Below are positions 51,001 to 63,274 of a stretch of DNA of 64,000 nt, piece by piece. Each line of letters starts with the position of its first letter. Positions within the stretch are counted from its first letter, which is position 1. The notes under the pieces are model-generated. The model ran no database searches, was not told where the DNA came from, and saw only the letters and a program-made list of their open reading frames with translations. Made by a program: the position numbers and the translations under genes. Source of the stretch: Argentina anserina (Eukaryota; Streptophyta; Magnoliopsida; Rosales; Rosaceae); NCBI RefSeq assembly GCF_933775445.1, contig NC_065877.1, positions 22,134,001 to 22,198,000 on the forward strand, written 5' to 3'.

Positions 51001-51360
51001 ATGTTGCATGTATCACATAGCACCTATCCAGCTTCCGCTTGCACCATCGAGTAACTGTTTTTAACTTTTTGTGCTTCTCCATGTAGCTTGATGATAACCT
51101 TAAGAAGAACCGGGACGTTTGGAAAGCAAAGATACTTGAAGTTGAAGAGAGGTATTAGTTCTCCCTCTTATTTGATCTTAGTTTATTCTTTTAAGATGTG
51201 GTCCAAAACTTGTCCGTTAATGTATCAGGTTATCAATTCTGGCTTTGAAATGTCTTTAGCTGTTTTGCCTAGTTAATGGTTTGTTATTGTTATTGCCTAA
51301 CTGGACATATATTTGTATTTACAGAGAGAGAAAGGCTTTGAAACTAAAGGAAGATAAAAT
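48097..51360 (+). pseudogene. Decayed BRAP2-type (BRIZ) RING/ZnF-UBP E3 ligase gene
   Basis: Pieces occur in the order of the plant BRIZ family. SSGNPRIEDTRGIMLLYRDDD lies at about 48245-48300. The BRAP2 RRM-like domain start, RKPLVCVLGVPNHMTCADFCRFCG, lies at about 48600-48665. EDRYSVLNRFDSQDSTGQF follows at about 48795-48850, then VEVCRILFTVDVQYTGSIEHAQ at about 48957-49022. A ZnF-UBP core, CRYCQQQPEQSYCFICQTSENLWMCIICGFVGCGR, lies at about 50112-50220 and continues as [14 protein letters not shown]-terminal coiled coil runs to 51356. Decay is plain: an in-frame stop after TGQF, the RING finger not recognisable between 49022 and 50112, frame shifts after RHWKD and after NDSKE, and a stop at 50960. 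Intact members ubiquitinate targets as a BRIZ1/BRIZ2 heteromer needed for germination. This copy cannot. Confidence 0.85.
49021..49073 (+). repeat. 30-bp tandem duplication
   Basis: A 30-bp unit starting CAGGAAAACCCCTG is repeated directly once, the second copy being partial. It lies at the point where the RING-encoding part of the BRIZ-like copy is missing. Confidence 0.85.
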
Positions 51361-52868
51361 AAGCAACTTAGAGGAGCAGATAATTTATGTTTCTGATTTA
51401 AACTTTTTCTTTTTATATTGACTAAAACAAAAGGGATTTTTAATGTAGACAAGTTTGTGAGGTCAAGCTTTGGTCTGTGGTTAGTATGATACTCACCTCA
51501 GGTTAAGTTTTATGCTAGCATGATTTACGTTGTTAAATTTGCACCTTTATGCAGCTTAGAAATCTAATGCTGTACCTCGATACAGGGAATACTGTAGTCC
51601 TTAAATGAAACAAAAGATGGTATGGTCTTGCCGGTATCGATCAACTGGTCCCAGCCATCAAACATCAAATGATACGAAGTATGCCACTATCCATACTCAG
51701 ATGGAAGAAAACCGAGTTTGAAGGATGCAACATTGCTCTTGTACCATGTTTTTATGGTAAGGGCCGCTGATGGGATTTGCTCATATTCAGCTCGGTATGC
51801 ATACAGTAACATTTGAAAGCTATGGGGTTGGTTTATGGACACACAAGGATACTGAATAGGGGACCTTAATGGCTGATGTGTGGTTATTTGGATATTGTAC
51901 AGATACACCATACACCCGAGCTTTAGACTATCCTGTAATTTCGTTACAATTTGGTAAAATAACCTTTATAAAATTGGTGCAACTCATACCTTTGATACCT
52001 TTTGGTAAACTATCTCATGGTTGGTTTGTCTCTGATGCCCTTTGTTTCACGGGAATGAGGCGTGGTAATGGGAAGTGTTACAGTTCTTACATCTGACTAG
52101 TGCAAGGTAAAGAAATTGAGGAATAGATGAAAAACATATAATTTTGTTTTTTTTTTCTGATAAACATTAAACACCGGTGGAATCTGGATTTCAGTACACT
52201 CATGAGTGATGACCATGAAATAGTAGTAAGATAGTAAACAATGTGACAATATGCAAATTCGGTAGGTATTTTTCCGGTTATACTTTTTCCTTAAATTTAC
52301 TTGGAGTTTCAGTTATACTTAATGATCAACCTCAGTTTGTTAGATGCTTGCACTGAAGTTTTTCGTTTCAAAATTCAATACTGGATAATATCATAGAATT
52401 TCAAAAAGATAAAATCTAATTTCAAAACTGAATCTTGTCAGTCAAATTTAGCTCCAAAATTGTATGAGTTGTAAAGAGAAGGTGATAATTGAACCAGAGA
52501 GTTCATTTGGTCCCTTAAACAAAAAGAGAGCAAGAGTTCATGGAGAAAAGACCCGTCCTCATACTTCCTTTGAAGTATATCAATGAAAGACTTACACCTC
52601 TATGTAGATCCCTAATTCTTCTCTTCGATTTAGTAAACTTTAGGATTAATTTAGTCTCTTTCCTATTCGTTTTCTCTATTGGACTTAGCTTAGTTGGTCC
52701 ATGTGATTACTTTGTCCCTGCTAAGAGGTTAAGATTTAGTTGCTCCTAAATCTTTTAGGCTTCAAAACATTCTTTCCTAGATTGTGCATAAAAGCCTGAT
52801 TATGTAGAATATAAATACTAACTTCTTCTCTACAAGTTAGTTTATCGTGATTAGTTGCTTTAGTTGTC
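51361..52868. other. Spacer upstream of the response regulator
   Basis: The first part may hold further decayed BRIZ-like 3' sequence. The rest is AT-rich spacer and the response regulator promoter and leader. No other gene is supported. Confidence 0.4.
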
Positions 52869-55800
52869 ATGGATGCGAAAGAACAGCTCAGAGGTTCTAC
52901 TGGTGATCAGAATGGGGATTTGGATCGATTTCCAGATGGTATGCGTGTTCTGGCTGTTGATGATGACCTAACTTATCTGAAAATCTTGGAGGCTACCTTG
53001 CGTAAATGCAATTATGAGGGTATGTTTGTTCTCTTCTCCTCTTCTTTTCCCCTCTATATTGCACTTGTTATACTATGCTCTTAATTGATCGCATAAATCG
53101 TCTTCTTTGTTAGGGCTTTTAGTGAGGCCTTAAAATTCTTGATTCAGTCGCAAGTAGCTTAGCTAGTGGCGGCAACAATCTATTTCTAAAATGGTTCATG
53201 CTGAAGTTTATAATTGCATATGTAGTGAAGTTGATTGAGAGTGCCAACTCCTTAACCCTAAATTCGGCTCTTTCTCAGTTTCTCTATTCAATCTAATTCT
53301 AATATGGTTCATGCTAAAGTTGATTATTGCCTGTTTGGTTTAGCCGTTTAGGGTTTAGGCCTTATAGTGATTGTGAGTGCCAACTACTTGAACCCTAAAT
53401 TTGGCCCCTTCTCTATTCAATCTAATTCTAAAATGGTTCATGGTGAAGTTGAATATTGTATGTTAAGTTTAGGTTCAGGCCTATTAGTGATTTAGAGTGC
53501 ATGCCGGCCAACTCCTTAAACCCTAAATTCGGACCTTAATTTCTTTATTCAAATTTTTGGTTGATGCTCCCTTATAGACAGTTCCCTCTCACTGATCCGA
53601 AGTTTGTTAGTTCAAATAGCGTCTGCTTGAATTGAATGCTTGAATATGATTTACGTTGACAATGTATGGAGAGGGTTTAGATGCTTAAGAGTAACTTGTG
53701 AAGAACTCTGTATTTTTTATATCGAGGACTACATATTGGACATTTGGACGTTGTTTCTTACTTAATGTTATTTTTATTCTTTTTACTATGCAGTAACTAC
53801 CGCCAATGATGCATACCAGGCACTCCAAATTCTGAGGGAAAACCGAAATAATTTTGACCTGGTAATCAGTGATGTACATATGCCAGACATGGATGGCTTT
53901 CAGCTACTCAAGCAATTAGGAGATGAAATGGACCTACCTGTAATCAGTAAGCATCCACTTAAACTTGATTTTGTTTAAAATCCTACTATATAACATTCTA
54001 GTCTTGTTATAAAATTTTCTTTGATTTCAGTAATGAACACCAACTCTAAACACTTGTTCGTATTAAAATGATGGTTGCAGTGGTGTCATGCAATGGTGAT
54101 AATGAGTTTATTAAGAAGGGAATCTCGCATGGTGCTTGTTGCTATTTGGTGAAACCTGTTAATATTGAAGTGTTCAAGACTATATGGCAACACGCCTTTC
54201 GGAGGAAGAGTTTGAGCTCGAAAGACCAACGCAAGTCTTCTGATCATAATTTACGTAAGGGAATAGAAGAAGGTGAAGAATGGATTTCAGCATCAAGTAG
54301 TTCAGATCATAATGGAAAATACAAAAACAAAAGGAAGAACGAAAATGAAGATGATGAAGAAGGCGAAGATGATGAAGATTGGGATGAGAAACCATCAACG
54401 CCAAAGAAGCGTCGGGTAGTTTGGACTGAAGAGCTGAAGAAAAAGTTTAATGACGTCTATTATTATCTGGGACCAGAAAGTGAGTATAATATTTTAAAGA
54501 AATAGTTCAATTTGTCATTTTTGTACATTTTAGATAATGTTTATGTTTACTAATGTCTTCCTCTTTTAACTTGTATATGCAGAGGCTGTACCTAAGAAAA
54601 TCCTTGAGTTGATGAATGTTGAAGGTCTCTCGAGGGGTAATGTAGCCAGTCATTTACAGGTACTTATCTTTCCTCTCCTTTACTTATGAACAAGCATGTG
54701 TATCATCTTGAACTTTTACTTCATGGAAACAAGTTCGACTTCTTAACGATGCAATGGCCAATGCGGCATCCATTCTTACCCCCTCACTTTGTTTCTGCAG
54801 AAATTTAGGGAACACATGAAAAAGGGCAGCATTAATCAGGACAGGCAGAGAGCTAGCATGGTCGTTGATCGGGGGAGAAATTCTTCTTACATGCCACGCA
54901 CAGATTTAATCGATAAATCTGGAGGGAGACTCTTAAATGCTGCTCCTTTACCCTCATACATGCCTTCTCAGATGGTATCTAGATCAAACACTCGCTCTAG
55001 TGTTATGCAAAGAATAGCTCCTTCGCATCTATTGCGACCTGGTCAATCCCAAACGTTGTGCAGCCATTATTCAGAGACAGCAAACCTCCAGCCAAGTGTG
55101 GTTACAAACCAAAGCCGGAACTGTTTTCCAGTATCACACACACCAGTAGGGCTCTTTCAATTGCAGCAGAAAGATACTACAGTTGACATTGGGCAGTCGA
55201 CCCTCAATAATAATGGTTACACAACCACCTTCCCCTATAATAGCATGCTTGGTAGCTCCATGGGTGATCAATCTGCTCTCGGAGTGAACTCATTGAATCC
55301 AGAATTGTTTGACAATGCCCTTTGTAGATCGTCTACCAGTAGATACTCTGACAGTTGTCAGGGTGGTATGCAGGGTTGTGGTCAGTTGTACCAACTTCCA
55401 TCACCTGCGTTGCTCAGGAGTGAGGATTCCGATTTTGGGCTATTGCCTGCTAACAAGTTGGGAACTTCTTCAAATACACCTCAGGTTAGGAACACTCCAG
55501 ATGATTTCTCTTCTATCGGTGCACTTTCAATACCTAATATATGGCGGGAAGATGATAAGCAAGATTACAACAACTGGAACCTTCCTTCCATCGTTTCTGG
55601 CAATCATGTTGTAGATTCCGGCTTAGTGGGCTTGAACCAAAATGATGCAGCTTGCGGCAGGATCAATTTGTCTATGTTTGACCAGTTCAGTTGGGAAAAT
55701 ACAACTATCGGACATAATGTTGGAGTTGAGAATTCGACCATGCAGATTAAGGTTGATCCCAATGATGGCTTGGTTCAGAATAATGTTGAATCACCGGATA

Positions 55801-55886
55801 ACCAGGTATGTTCTGATATGATAAATCAGACTGAAATGGAGAATGAGCTTGATTTTCTAGACAGAGAGTTTGGACTTCATGCTTAG
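52869..55886 (+). CDS. Type-B response regulator (receiver plus Myb-like DNA-binding domain)
   Basis: Five exons (52869-53019, 53794-53946, 54081-54479, 54583-54659, 54801-55886) join in frame to 621 residues. The receiver domain, residues about 25-140, has the acidic pair in [15 protein letters not shown], the phospho-acceptor Asp77 in [14 protein letters not shown] and Lys126 in [14 protein letters not shown] highly acidic linker, then [15 protein letters not shown], leads into a GARP/Myb-like domain ([34 protein letters not shown]), which the exon 3-5 joins rebuild. The C-terminal ~350 residues are rich in Ser, Asn and Gln, like the activation regions of this family. Known members act in the nucleus at the end of the cytokinin His-to-Asp phosphorelay. 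Divergences are VSCNGD where MSADG-like sequence is usual, and an unusual first DNA-binding helix ([11 protein letters not shown]). Its DNA and phosphate responses may therefore be altered. Confidence 0.92.
53176..53550 (+). repeat. ~115-125-bp tandem repeat, three copies, in intron 1 of the response regulator
   Basis: Three direct, diverged copies share CAATCTAATTCTAA, ATGGTTCATG and CCCTAAATT phrases in the same order. Confidence 0.75.
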
Positions 55887-56335
55887 TTGGTCACTATTCA
55901 AGGGTTACCTGCTGCTTACTGGAAGAGAGAATGGCAACAACGACAACTGGTATTCCCTGTGTATTTTGTCCCTTATCTCTGTAATTAAATTTCAGTTTGC
56001 ACCGATGCATTTAGTCTAGATAGGGTATCGGGTGTAGATGTGCAGATAACCAATAAGAAAAAGAGCATATTTGTGAACTGACCATCTATGTCGTATGCAA
56101 CATGAGCAGCTCTGGATTCTCTATCAATTGTTTCCACTCATTACAAAATTCAGCAACAGCTCCTCCACCAGCACTCTATGATCCGTGTGCATATATCAAC
56201 CTGACAAGAATTAAGAAAATAATTGTCAGATTAGACAGGAAAGCCTCACGTTCCAACATTACAGATATTTCACTCATTCAATTCTGAAGCTGAATGATTC
56301 ATTCGAAAGTCTAATAGGCAACACAATCCCATTTA
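55887..56335. other. 3' flank of the response regulator
   Basis: Untranslated 3' region followed by convergent spacer. The small frame at 56102-56287 shows no domain. Confidence 0.4.
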
Positions 56336-56535
56336 TTAATCATGGCCTTCTTCTCCTGCTTCTTCAGCAAATTGAGTAAGCTCACTGGCACACATGCTTT
56401 TCAAGCCCGGTGTGCGGAACAAGTAATGAGAGTCAGACGAAGAGGGATCGGATAGGTCTGAAGATCTTATAGATGGGTTAGGCACATGAGCAGCATATCC
56501 TTCTTTCGCGGCCGAAGAAATGCCTTGCTGCGTGG
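56336..56535 (-). CDS. Probable last exon of an unrecognised gene
   Basis: On the minus strand an open stretch encodes QQGISSAAKEGYAAHVPNP, then SSDLSDPSSSDSHYLFRTPG, and ends LTQFAEEAGEEGHD with a stop at 56336. The composition (acidic, Ser-rich, low Leu) and an upstream pyrimidine-rich tract with AG acceptors (near 56528 or 56536) make a real terminal exon likely. I do not recognise the family. It may be the 3' end of the gene whose first exons lie at 63275-63936, with the Mutator-like element between them. A possible middle exon at 57303-57436 (KKLSMMLEQKMLSLRIRDGK) has usable splice sites, but its phase does not join directly to the upstream exons. Confidence 0.45.
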
Positions 56536-58216
56536 CTTGTTAGCTTTAAGGAAAGGAAAAGTCCCGATAACATTTAAAAAATGTGTTGTGAAAGAACAAT
56601 TTAATTTTATTTGAAACAACCATGCATCTTATGCTCAAGGACATAATTGCCACAGGATACTGTGCACTTCCATCATCTGCTTAATGACATAGATGCCATG
56701 CTGTTACACCTTCAAATTTCTAAACAGTAATTGCTGCTGCAGGTCCATATTTACAACATATGCAAAATCCAGAAAGGACATATACGAGAAATGATTCTAA
56801 CTCCCACATGATGAAAAACAGTAATTGGTCTTGAGAAGAAAATAGTCCTATTTGGCCACTATACTACATTGCCAACATTAGGAAATGGAATGGACATGAA
56901 TCTCTCGAAAAGGCCAAGCCACTAAAGTAGCTAAAGTTATGATAAATCCTGTCAATAAGATGGTACTATAGAAATTCCATATATTCCCAATTTCCAGTAA
57001 AAGTAACAAAAAATATTTATCTATATCTAATTCTCCGTTAGTTGAATAAACAGATCAAGCAATTAGAAACAAAGACGAAAAGTACAGGTTGTTAGAAAGA
57101 GTTCCATCCATTATTCAGAAAAAAAAGAAAAGAAAAAGGAAAGAGTTCCATTATGCACATAAAGTTAGTCAATCAGCAAAGCTATTAGCCCTATGCCAAC
57201 CTCTCAAGACATCCCAGTAGCCTATAAGGCTATAATTTTGACTCTGCCGTGATAAGCGAGTCTAGTTTGATAAGTTTATCTTGTAATTAAGATGTGGCAC
57301 ACCTGCATATTCTCTATATCCAAAAGACTCGAGAATGTTGCGCAAATTAAAATAGCTTGTTTGCCATCACGAATTCTCAAACTTAACATCTTCTGCTCTA
57401 GCATCATGCTGAGTTTTTTTATTCTAAAACCTTGAGCTGTTAAACTAGGTACGGACAATATATACTCTTGACAAAGTTAAGACATGCATATTAACACTAG
57501 AGAGAACATCTCAGCCAGTGTTCTCTTCCTTCTGTCTCTCAAATAACAGATAGTAATAATATCTTTAGGCAATACCTACAACTGATATGTCTATGACCAT
57601 GAAGTAAACAAAAGTCAGTTCATGTACAAGCCTCCGACCGAAACTTATTCGGTACACGGGCCGTGTTTATACACAGGGCATCGTGACCGTTGAAACTGCT
57701 GCCTGGACAAAAACAGTAGATTGTTGTTTTACTTTTTTGTAAACCCCAGTCGACGGCGTTAACCAGAGAAAAAGAGAAACGAGATTATATCTCTTCTGGG
57801 TGAAATCTGAATTGAAGAGAAGTGGGTTAGGTGAGATTTATCCTTTCGCAGCCTAATCTGGTCTCAACGCAGTGAGTTGAACTCGGTGGAGGTGACTTTC
57901 GCGACTGTGATCTGGGTTGAGAACTTGGGATCCAATCGATTTGCAAGCAGATTGAAGTCGCACTCCCAGATGCAAGTAGGTGTTTCGTTTATTTAACTAA
58001 TAATCGATATCGGTAGCATGTCAATTGGCTGTGTTTATAAATCTTTTCTTACGAAATTCTGAAGATTTTCCTATCCGGTGCTTGAGTTGGGTTTTCCACC
58101 TATCCCCAATATTGAAATATTGAAAGTTGTATCAAATCTTGGTTGAAATTCAACAAAAAATGCATTTGTTTCATATTTTGATTTTTGAGAACTGGCTTTG
58201 CTTAGCCTTGGTCATC

Positions 58217-58773
58217 CGGGGCGAAGCATCGAGACGTACCTGCATTTCCAGGGATATGGTGATAACAAGGAGACCGCCGATACAAAAAGGGATACTGCAA
58301 AACACAATACCAGGGATATGTTGAAGGTATGGGCTGAGAAAGAAAAGAGGAATCTGGACCGGTAAGCCAATAATTTCTTAATAAATCATATATGACATAC
58401 ACAATAGGTTGTCATTCCAAGTAATTGATTATAATATGGGTTGGTTAATGTGTACCGTGTACAGGTCGGTGAAAAATGGAATCAATTGCCAAACTGCAGT
58501 TGTTATAAAAGATCATGCCCTGGTCATGGAATTCATAGGCATATTCTACTTACTTCATGAGCAAGTATTGTTTCGGTGCCGCATGTGCTACTTGAGTCAA
58601 TTGTCAACCACTCCACCTTTGTCTTGTAATTAACCTCTTCCTTTCTTGTAGTTCTTTCTTTTTTGAGAATGTAAAGATCGATAAGAGTGATCTTGATTGC
58701 AGGGAACGCAGGTTGGCCAGCACCTCGTCTCAAAGATGCTGCACTGTCTTTAGAAGCTACGAAAAGGATGTAG
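58217..58773 (+). pseudogene. RIO1: Captured fragment of a RIO1 atypical kinase gene
   Basis: Three exon pieces match RIO1 in order. The first (to about 58361) ends AKHNTRDMLKVWAEKEKRNL, equivalent to the family's CKHNPRKMVKTWAEKE-type stretch. The second (58465-58538) gives VKNGINCQTAVVIKDHALVMEFIG. The third (58703-58773) gives GNAGWPAPRLKDAALSLEATKRM and then a stop. Intact RIO1 is an atypical Ser/Thr kinase/ATPase needed for final 40S ribosome maturation. The nucleotide-binding loop, catalytic HGD loop and metal-binding motif are all missing here, and the second intron has a GC instead of a GT donor. The fragment is non-functional as a kinase. Retained introns show it was taken from genomic DNA and not from mRNA. 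Confidence 0.8.
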
Positions 58774-59784
58774 TGAGGTGTGTTTTAAATTTGAAAAACT
58801 TATTACCCTTATCTTATGAACAATAATCTCATGAAATATTGTATCATGGTCTATCACACATACAGTATAAGCTCATGCTCTGTCAAAAACCAATCAAAAA
58901 TTTTATTTCCCTTATCAGTAATACAATAATCTCATGAAATATTGTATTATGGTCTTTGTTTGGAGCACCCTGGCAGTGTGGCACTGCCTCACTGAATTCA
59001 ATTCATACATAAAAAATATATACAGCAGTAATCTTGATGTTCATGGTGTCATAAACATATATACATGTGTATGCAGATTAGATGAGTCTGCTGATCATGT
59101 GCAGAGTGGCAGAGGAAGCAGAAACAATTGGCAGCAGAGAACTGGTAGTGCCAATAAACTCATGAACCACATTTTCGGTCCATTTCTATTTTATGTTATT
59201 AATTTGACTTGTAGTAAAGTTTGTAAATTTCAATTAATATTTGTTGGAGCAGGTCATAGAAATTCAGAATGGATTTTTGTCATAAGCGTGTTAGAGAGGA
59301 ACAGAGGAGGAAGAAATATAGAGAAAATGAAAGGGTTTCTGGTTACACGTTTAAAATTTAGTTGGTTTTGAGTTGGCAATGAAACCAATAGAAATCAATA
59401 AAGATGAGGTTAAATTCTGACTACGGATATGCTTGTTGACTATCAAAGGTGTCAAGCTTAAAAAGCGCATCAAGAACAAACGGAGCTGGCAAATGTGTCA
59501 TAGCTTTACTATTAAATTCTATCTATGAATTCAATTGTTGAGCTCTTTAAATTTATGGTGTTTTTAATGTCTTTTTTCCTACATAAAAAAAAACTTTTTT
59601 TTTCATTTTAATGGGTGTTTTTTGAAAGTGGAGGCACACATTTTTTTTGATTCTCGGTCTATTTGGTAAATAAAAAATTAATTACTAGAAAAAGTATAAA
59701 AATAAAATAAAAAAGGTTTGTCAAAAGAAAATAAAGGTTGTAAAATCCTATGATTAAATCCCTTTCTAAAAAATAACTAAAACA

Positions 59785-62370
59785 AGTCATTTTATATATT
59801 TACATCGAAATAAACTTTGGAAAATTTAACCGCAAGATATCGCCATCATAGTAAAATCGTGTTAGAAAATTCATCAGTTTCGTTAATATTTGAGTCTTGA
59901 TTCACACGATTAACTATTTATTTCTTGAGATTTTTTATTTTTAATAAGGACGGTTGTATTACTCGAAAATAACTATCCACAAAATTTAACATTAGCAGAT
60001 AGAACGTGTCACTGAGAGCGCATGGTAATTTTTATGGATTTTTTTGGGCACCTGAGCTATTTTTAAAAAGTTTTTAAAGTTGTGATTCTTGCGAAATTAA
60101 TTGAAAAAACAAACAAAAAATGAGGTGGACATATATGTGGCTTTAGACGCGCCATGTGTTCATTGTTTGACTTTTATTTTTTTAAATAATATGAAATTTT
60201 CTTATAATCATAAAAAATAGATTCGATGCTTATAATATTCTACAAAAATTATCACTATCTCATGATTACCCGTTCTATTGACACATATAAATTTTTTTAA
60301 TAGTTTTAATTGTGCACACGGCTCCTTTTATAGAGGTAGTATGTTCATCGTAGATCGAAACCCGAAAGAAAACGATAATTGGTGAATTTCGTGCTGTAGC
60401 CATACTTTATTGTGCCAATTATATCCAACGGTCAAAGTTTCATTTTGTGAATTTTAGTCTCGTGAAATATGGTATAACATTTATAGTTTGTTTTGTGCAA
60501 ATGTACATGCTTACAAACTAACAATAAAATCGAAATAAAATTTGCAAAAAACAACCGTAGGATATCGTTATCACAGTATACTATAGCCATGGTACAAAAT
60601 TCATCAATTTTCGCTAATGTTTGGGTATTGATCTACATGATTAGCTCTTTATTTCTCATTTCTTCCTAGGGCGGTTGTGTACCTGAATATAATTATCCAC
60701 AAAATTTAATATAAATAGATAACACGTCACTCAGAGTGCGTATTAATTTTGGCAGAATTTTTCGGGCACCTGTGCTATTTTTAAAGAGTGTTTAAAGTCG
60801 CGAAATCAATTGAAAAATTAAACACAAAATGAGGTAGACAAATGGGTAACTACATACGTGCCACGTGTCATTTCTTTGATTTTTAACTATTTTCAAATGA
60901 TCTTAAGTCTTCTTATAATCATATAAAATAGCTTCGAAGCTCAAACAATTTTCCGAAAATTATCATGGTCTCGTGATAAGCCGCTCTATTGATGCATGTG
61001 AAAATTTTAAATAGTTTCAACGGTGCACATGGCTCCCTTTAGGAAGGTATTGTGTTAATTAAGGTTGACCGCGTAGATCAAGAACTGACTAAGACGAAAA
61101 TCGGTGAATTTTGTATAGTAACCATATTTTCAGTGTGACGATCACATCTAACGGTCGAAGTTTTTATTTTCCAACTTTTAATCATGGGAATCACAACGTG
61201 GTGACTAATGTTGCATAACGTTTATAGTTTGTTTTGTGAAAATGTATATGTTTACAAACTAACCACACTACCAAAATAAAATTTGGAAAAATCAACCGTA
61301 GGATATCATTGCCATAGTTTACTATAGCTGTGGTAGAAAATTCATCATTTTTTGCTAACGTGTGGGTCTCGATCCACCCGATTAGCTTTTTATTTTTCAT
61401 TTATTCTTAAGGAAGGATGTGTTAACCGTATATTATTATACCCAAAATTTAATATGGGTAGATAGAGCACATCACTTACAGTGTGTAGTAATTTTTGTGG
61501 AATTTTCTAGGCAGCTGAGCTATTTTTAAAGAGTTTTTAATGTTGAGAAATTAATTGAAAAATCAAATACAAAATGAGGTGGACAAATGGGTGGCCACAG
61601 ATGCGCCACTTGTCTTTTCTTTGACTTTCAATTATTTTCAAATGATCTGAAGTCTTCGTATAATCATAAAAAATAGCACAAAAGCTCAAACTATTCTCCA
61701 AAAATTATAACATTTTTGTGATACGCCGCTTTATTGACGCATGTAAAAATTTGAAAATAGTTTCAACCGTGCATACGGCTCCCTTTAGGAAGATATTGTG
61801 TTAATTTAGGTTGACCGCATAGATCAAAAACTGAAATAAAATGAAAAGCGGTGAATTTCGTACGATAACCATATTTCAGTGTGACGATCACATCTAACGG
61901 TCAAAGATTCATTTCTGACTTTTAATCATGGGAATCATAATGGGCGACTAATGTTGCATAACCTTTATAGTTTGTTTTGTGAAAATGTATATATTTACAA
62001 ACTAATACACTGCCGAAATAAAATTTGGAAAAATGAACGGTAGGATATCATCACAATAGTATTCTATATTTATGGTATAAAATTTATCAGTTTTTGCTAA
62101 TGTTTGGGTCTCGATCCACACAATTAACTCTTTATTTCTCAATTATTCCGAAAAAGCCATCTTAGCCGAATTTAATTATCCGCAAAATTTTACATGAGTA
62201 GATATAGTGCGTTATTGAGAGCGCATAGTAATTTTCATGGAAGTTTTTTTAAAGAGTTTTTAATTGTGTGAAATGAATTGAAAAATAAAACACAAAATGA
62301 GGTGGGGGTGATTACAGATGTGTCACGTGTCCTTTCATAGACTTTTAGTTATTTTTAAATTATCTGAAAC
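59785..62370. repeat. ~735-bp tandem array inside the Mutator-like element
   Basis: The landmark GATATC (within CCGTAGGATATC-like sequence) recurs at about 59836, 60561, 61302 and 62044, giving spacings of 725-742 bp. Each unit also carries an AAATGAGGTGGACA-like phrase and, before the next landmark, a TAGTTTGT...ACAAACTA hairpin. There are about 3.5 diverged copies without coding potential. Confidence 0.85.
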
Positions 62371-63274
62371 AGTTTTTAAAGAAAAACAATGTATTCAATA
62401 ATTAAAGAATTATACTCTAAACTTTATAATTAAAAAAAAACAATTATCAAAACATAAACCCTAATAATATATTTTCTCTTCGTCATCTTCTATGATTAAG
62501 TTGTCTATTTTCCAAATCAAACCCGCCGCCCTCTTTTGGAACTAGCATCACCTCTGTCTACTCAAGCACCGACACCACCCTCCGTCGATCTCCTCATCAA
62601 CTTCTCCCTCACCGTGATGCCCAGACTTTCAGGCTATGATTTCATTGTCCTCGACATCCTGGCATGGTCGAAGCGGCGACATCTCCGACATCTTGCCTCC
62701 ACGGCACCACCACCATACTCCATGGCATTTGTTTCAACTCTTACAAACCCAATACTAAAAACCAGAACAACGATGACTGATCTGTAAAAACCCTCGCCGA
62801 TTGGTTCCCTCATGGCCTTGTCGTCGCTAAAGGTGACGACTCCGAACTCCTTGCCTCCCGGTCTCGCGGTCGTTGATGATCTTCGATTCGATCATCTCGC
62901 CGAAGGGAACGAAGGCCCTTTTCGAGCGGTTCGTTGTTGGTGGCACATGCAAGCCCTCGGTTGAAGCAATAGATCAGTCATTAGGCTTAGAGAAATAAAT
63001 CTGAGGAGGTTGAGTCAAGATATTGCGGCTGATGGAGATCTGGGGAAATATAGAATATGTATTAGAGCTCCAGGTGAGTTTGGCGTGCTCATGGTAAAAG
63101 CAAATTAACCGAAATTTGATCTATTGACTAACGATAAGATGTTGACCGTTTCTCTCTAATTTAACTGCCACGTCAGTTTTTTGACCCGTGTTTATACACG
63201 GGCTGTGTATGGAATAAGCTCTCGCCTCCGACCGACAGTTGAAAGAGGAAACTAAGGTGCAGACATTTTCTCAC

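Larger units (their letters stand above)
57639..63224. mobile_element. Mutator-like element (Pack-MULE type) with captured RIO1 exons
   Basis: The direct repeat CCTCCGAC lies immediately outside both ends (57631-57638 and 63225-63232); with adjoining bases the identity extends to about 11-12 bp. The ends are inverted and imperfect over about 36 bp: CGAAACTTATTCGGTACACG inwards on the left and CGAGAGCTTATTCCATACAC inwards on the right. Both are followed by a CCGTGTTTATACAC/CCGTGTATAAACAC block. An 8-12-bp duplication fits a Mutator-like element. The interior holds three decayed exons from a host RIO1 kinase gene (58217-58773) and a ~735-bp tandem array (about 59785-62370), but no transposase. 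A short host-like frame at 62536-62787 has no recognised domain. Confidence 0.75.

Noticed and set aside
59785..62370. CRISPR-like regular spacing
   Set aside because: The unit is ~735 bp and homogeneous, with no short repeat/spacer alternation; it is a plant tandem array.
62536..62787. 83-residue frame near the right end of the Mutator-like element
   Set aside because: Ser/Pro/Thr-rich without a domain; possibly another captured scrap, but no parent gene recognised.
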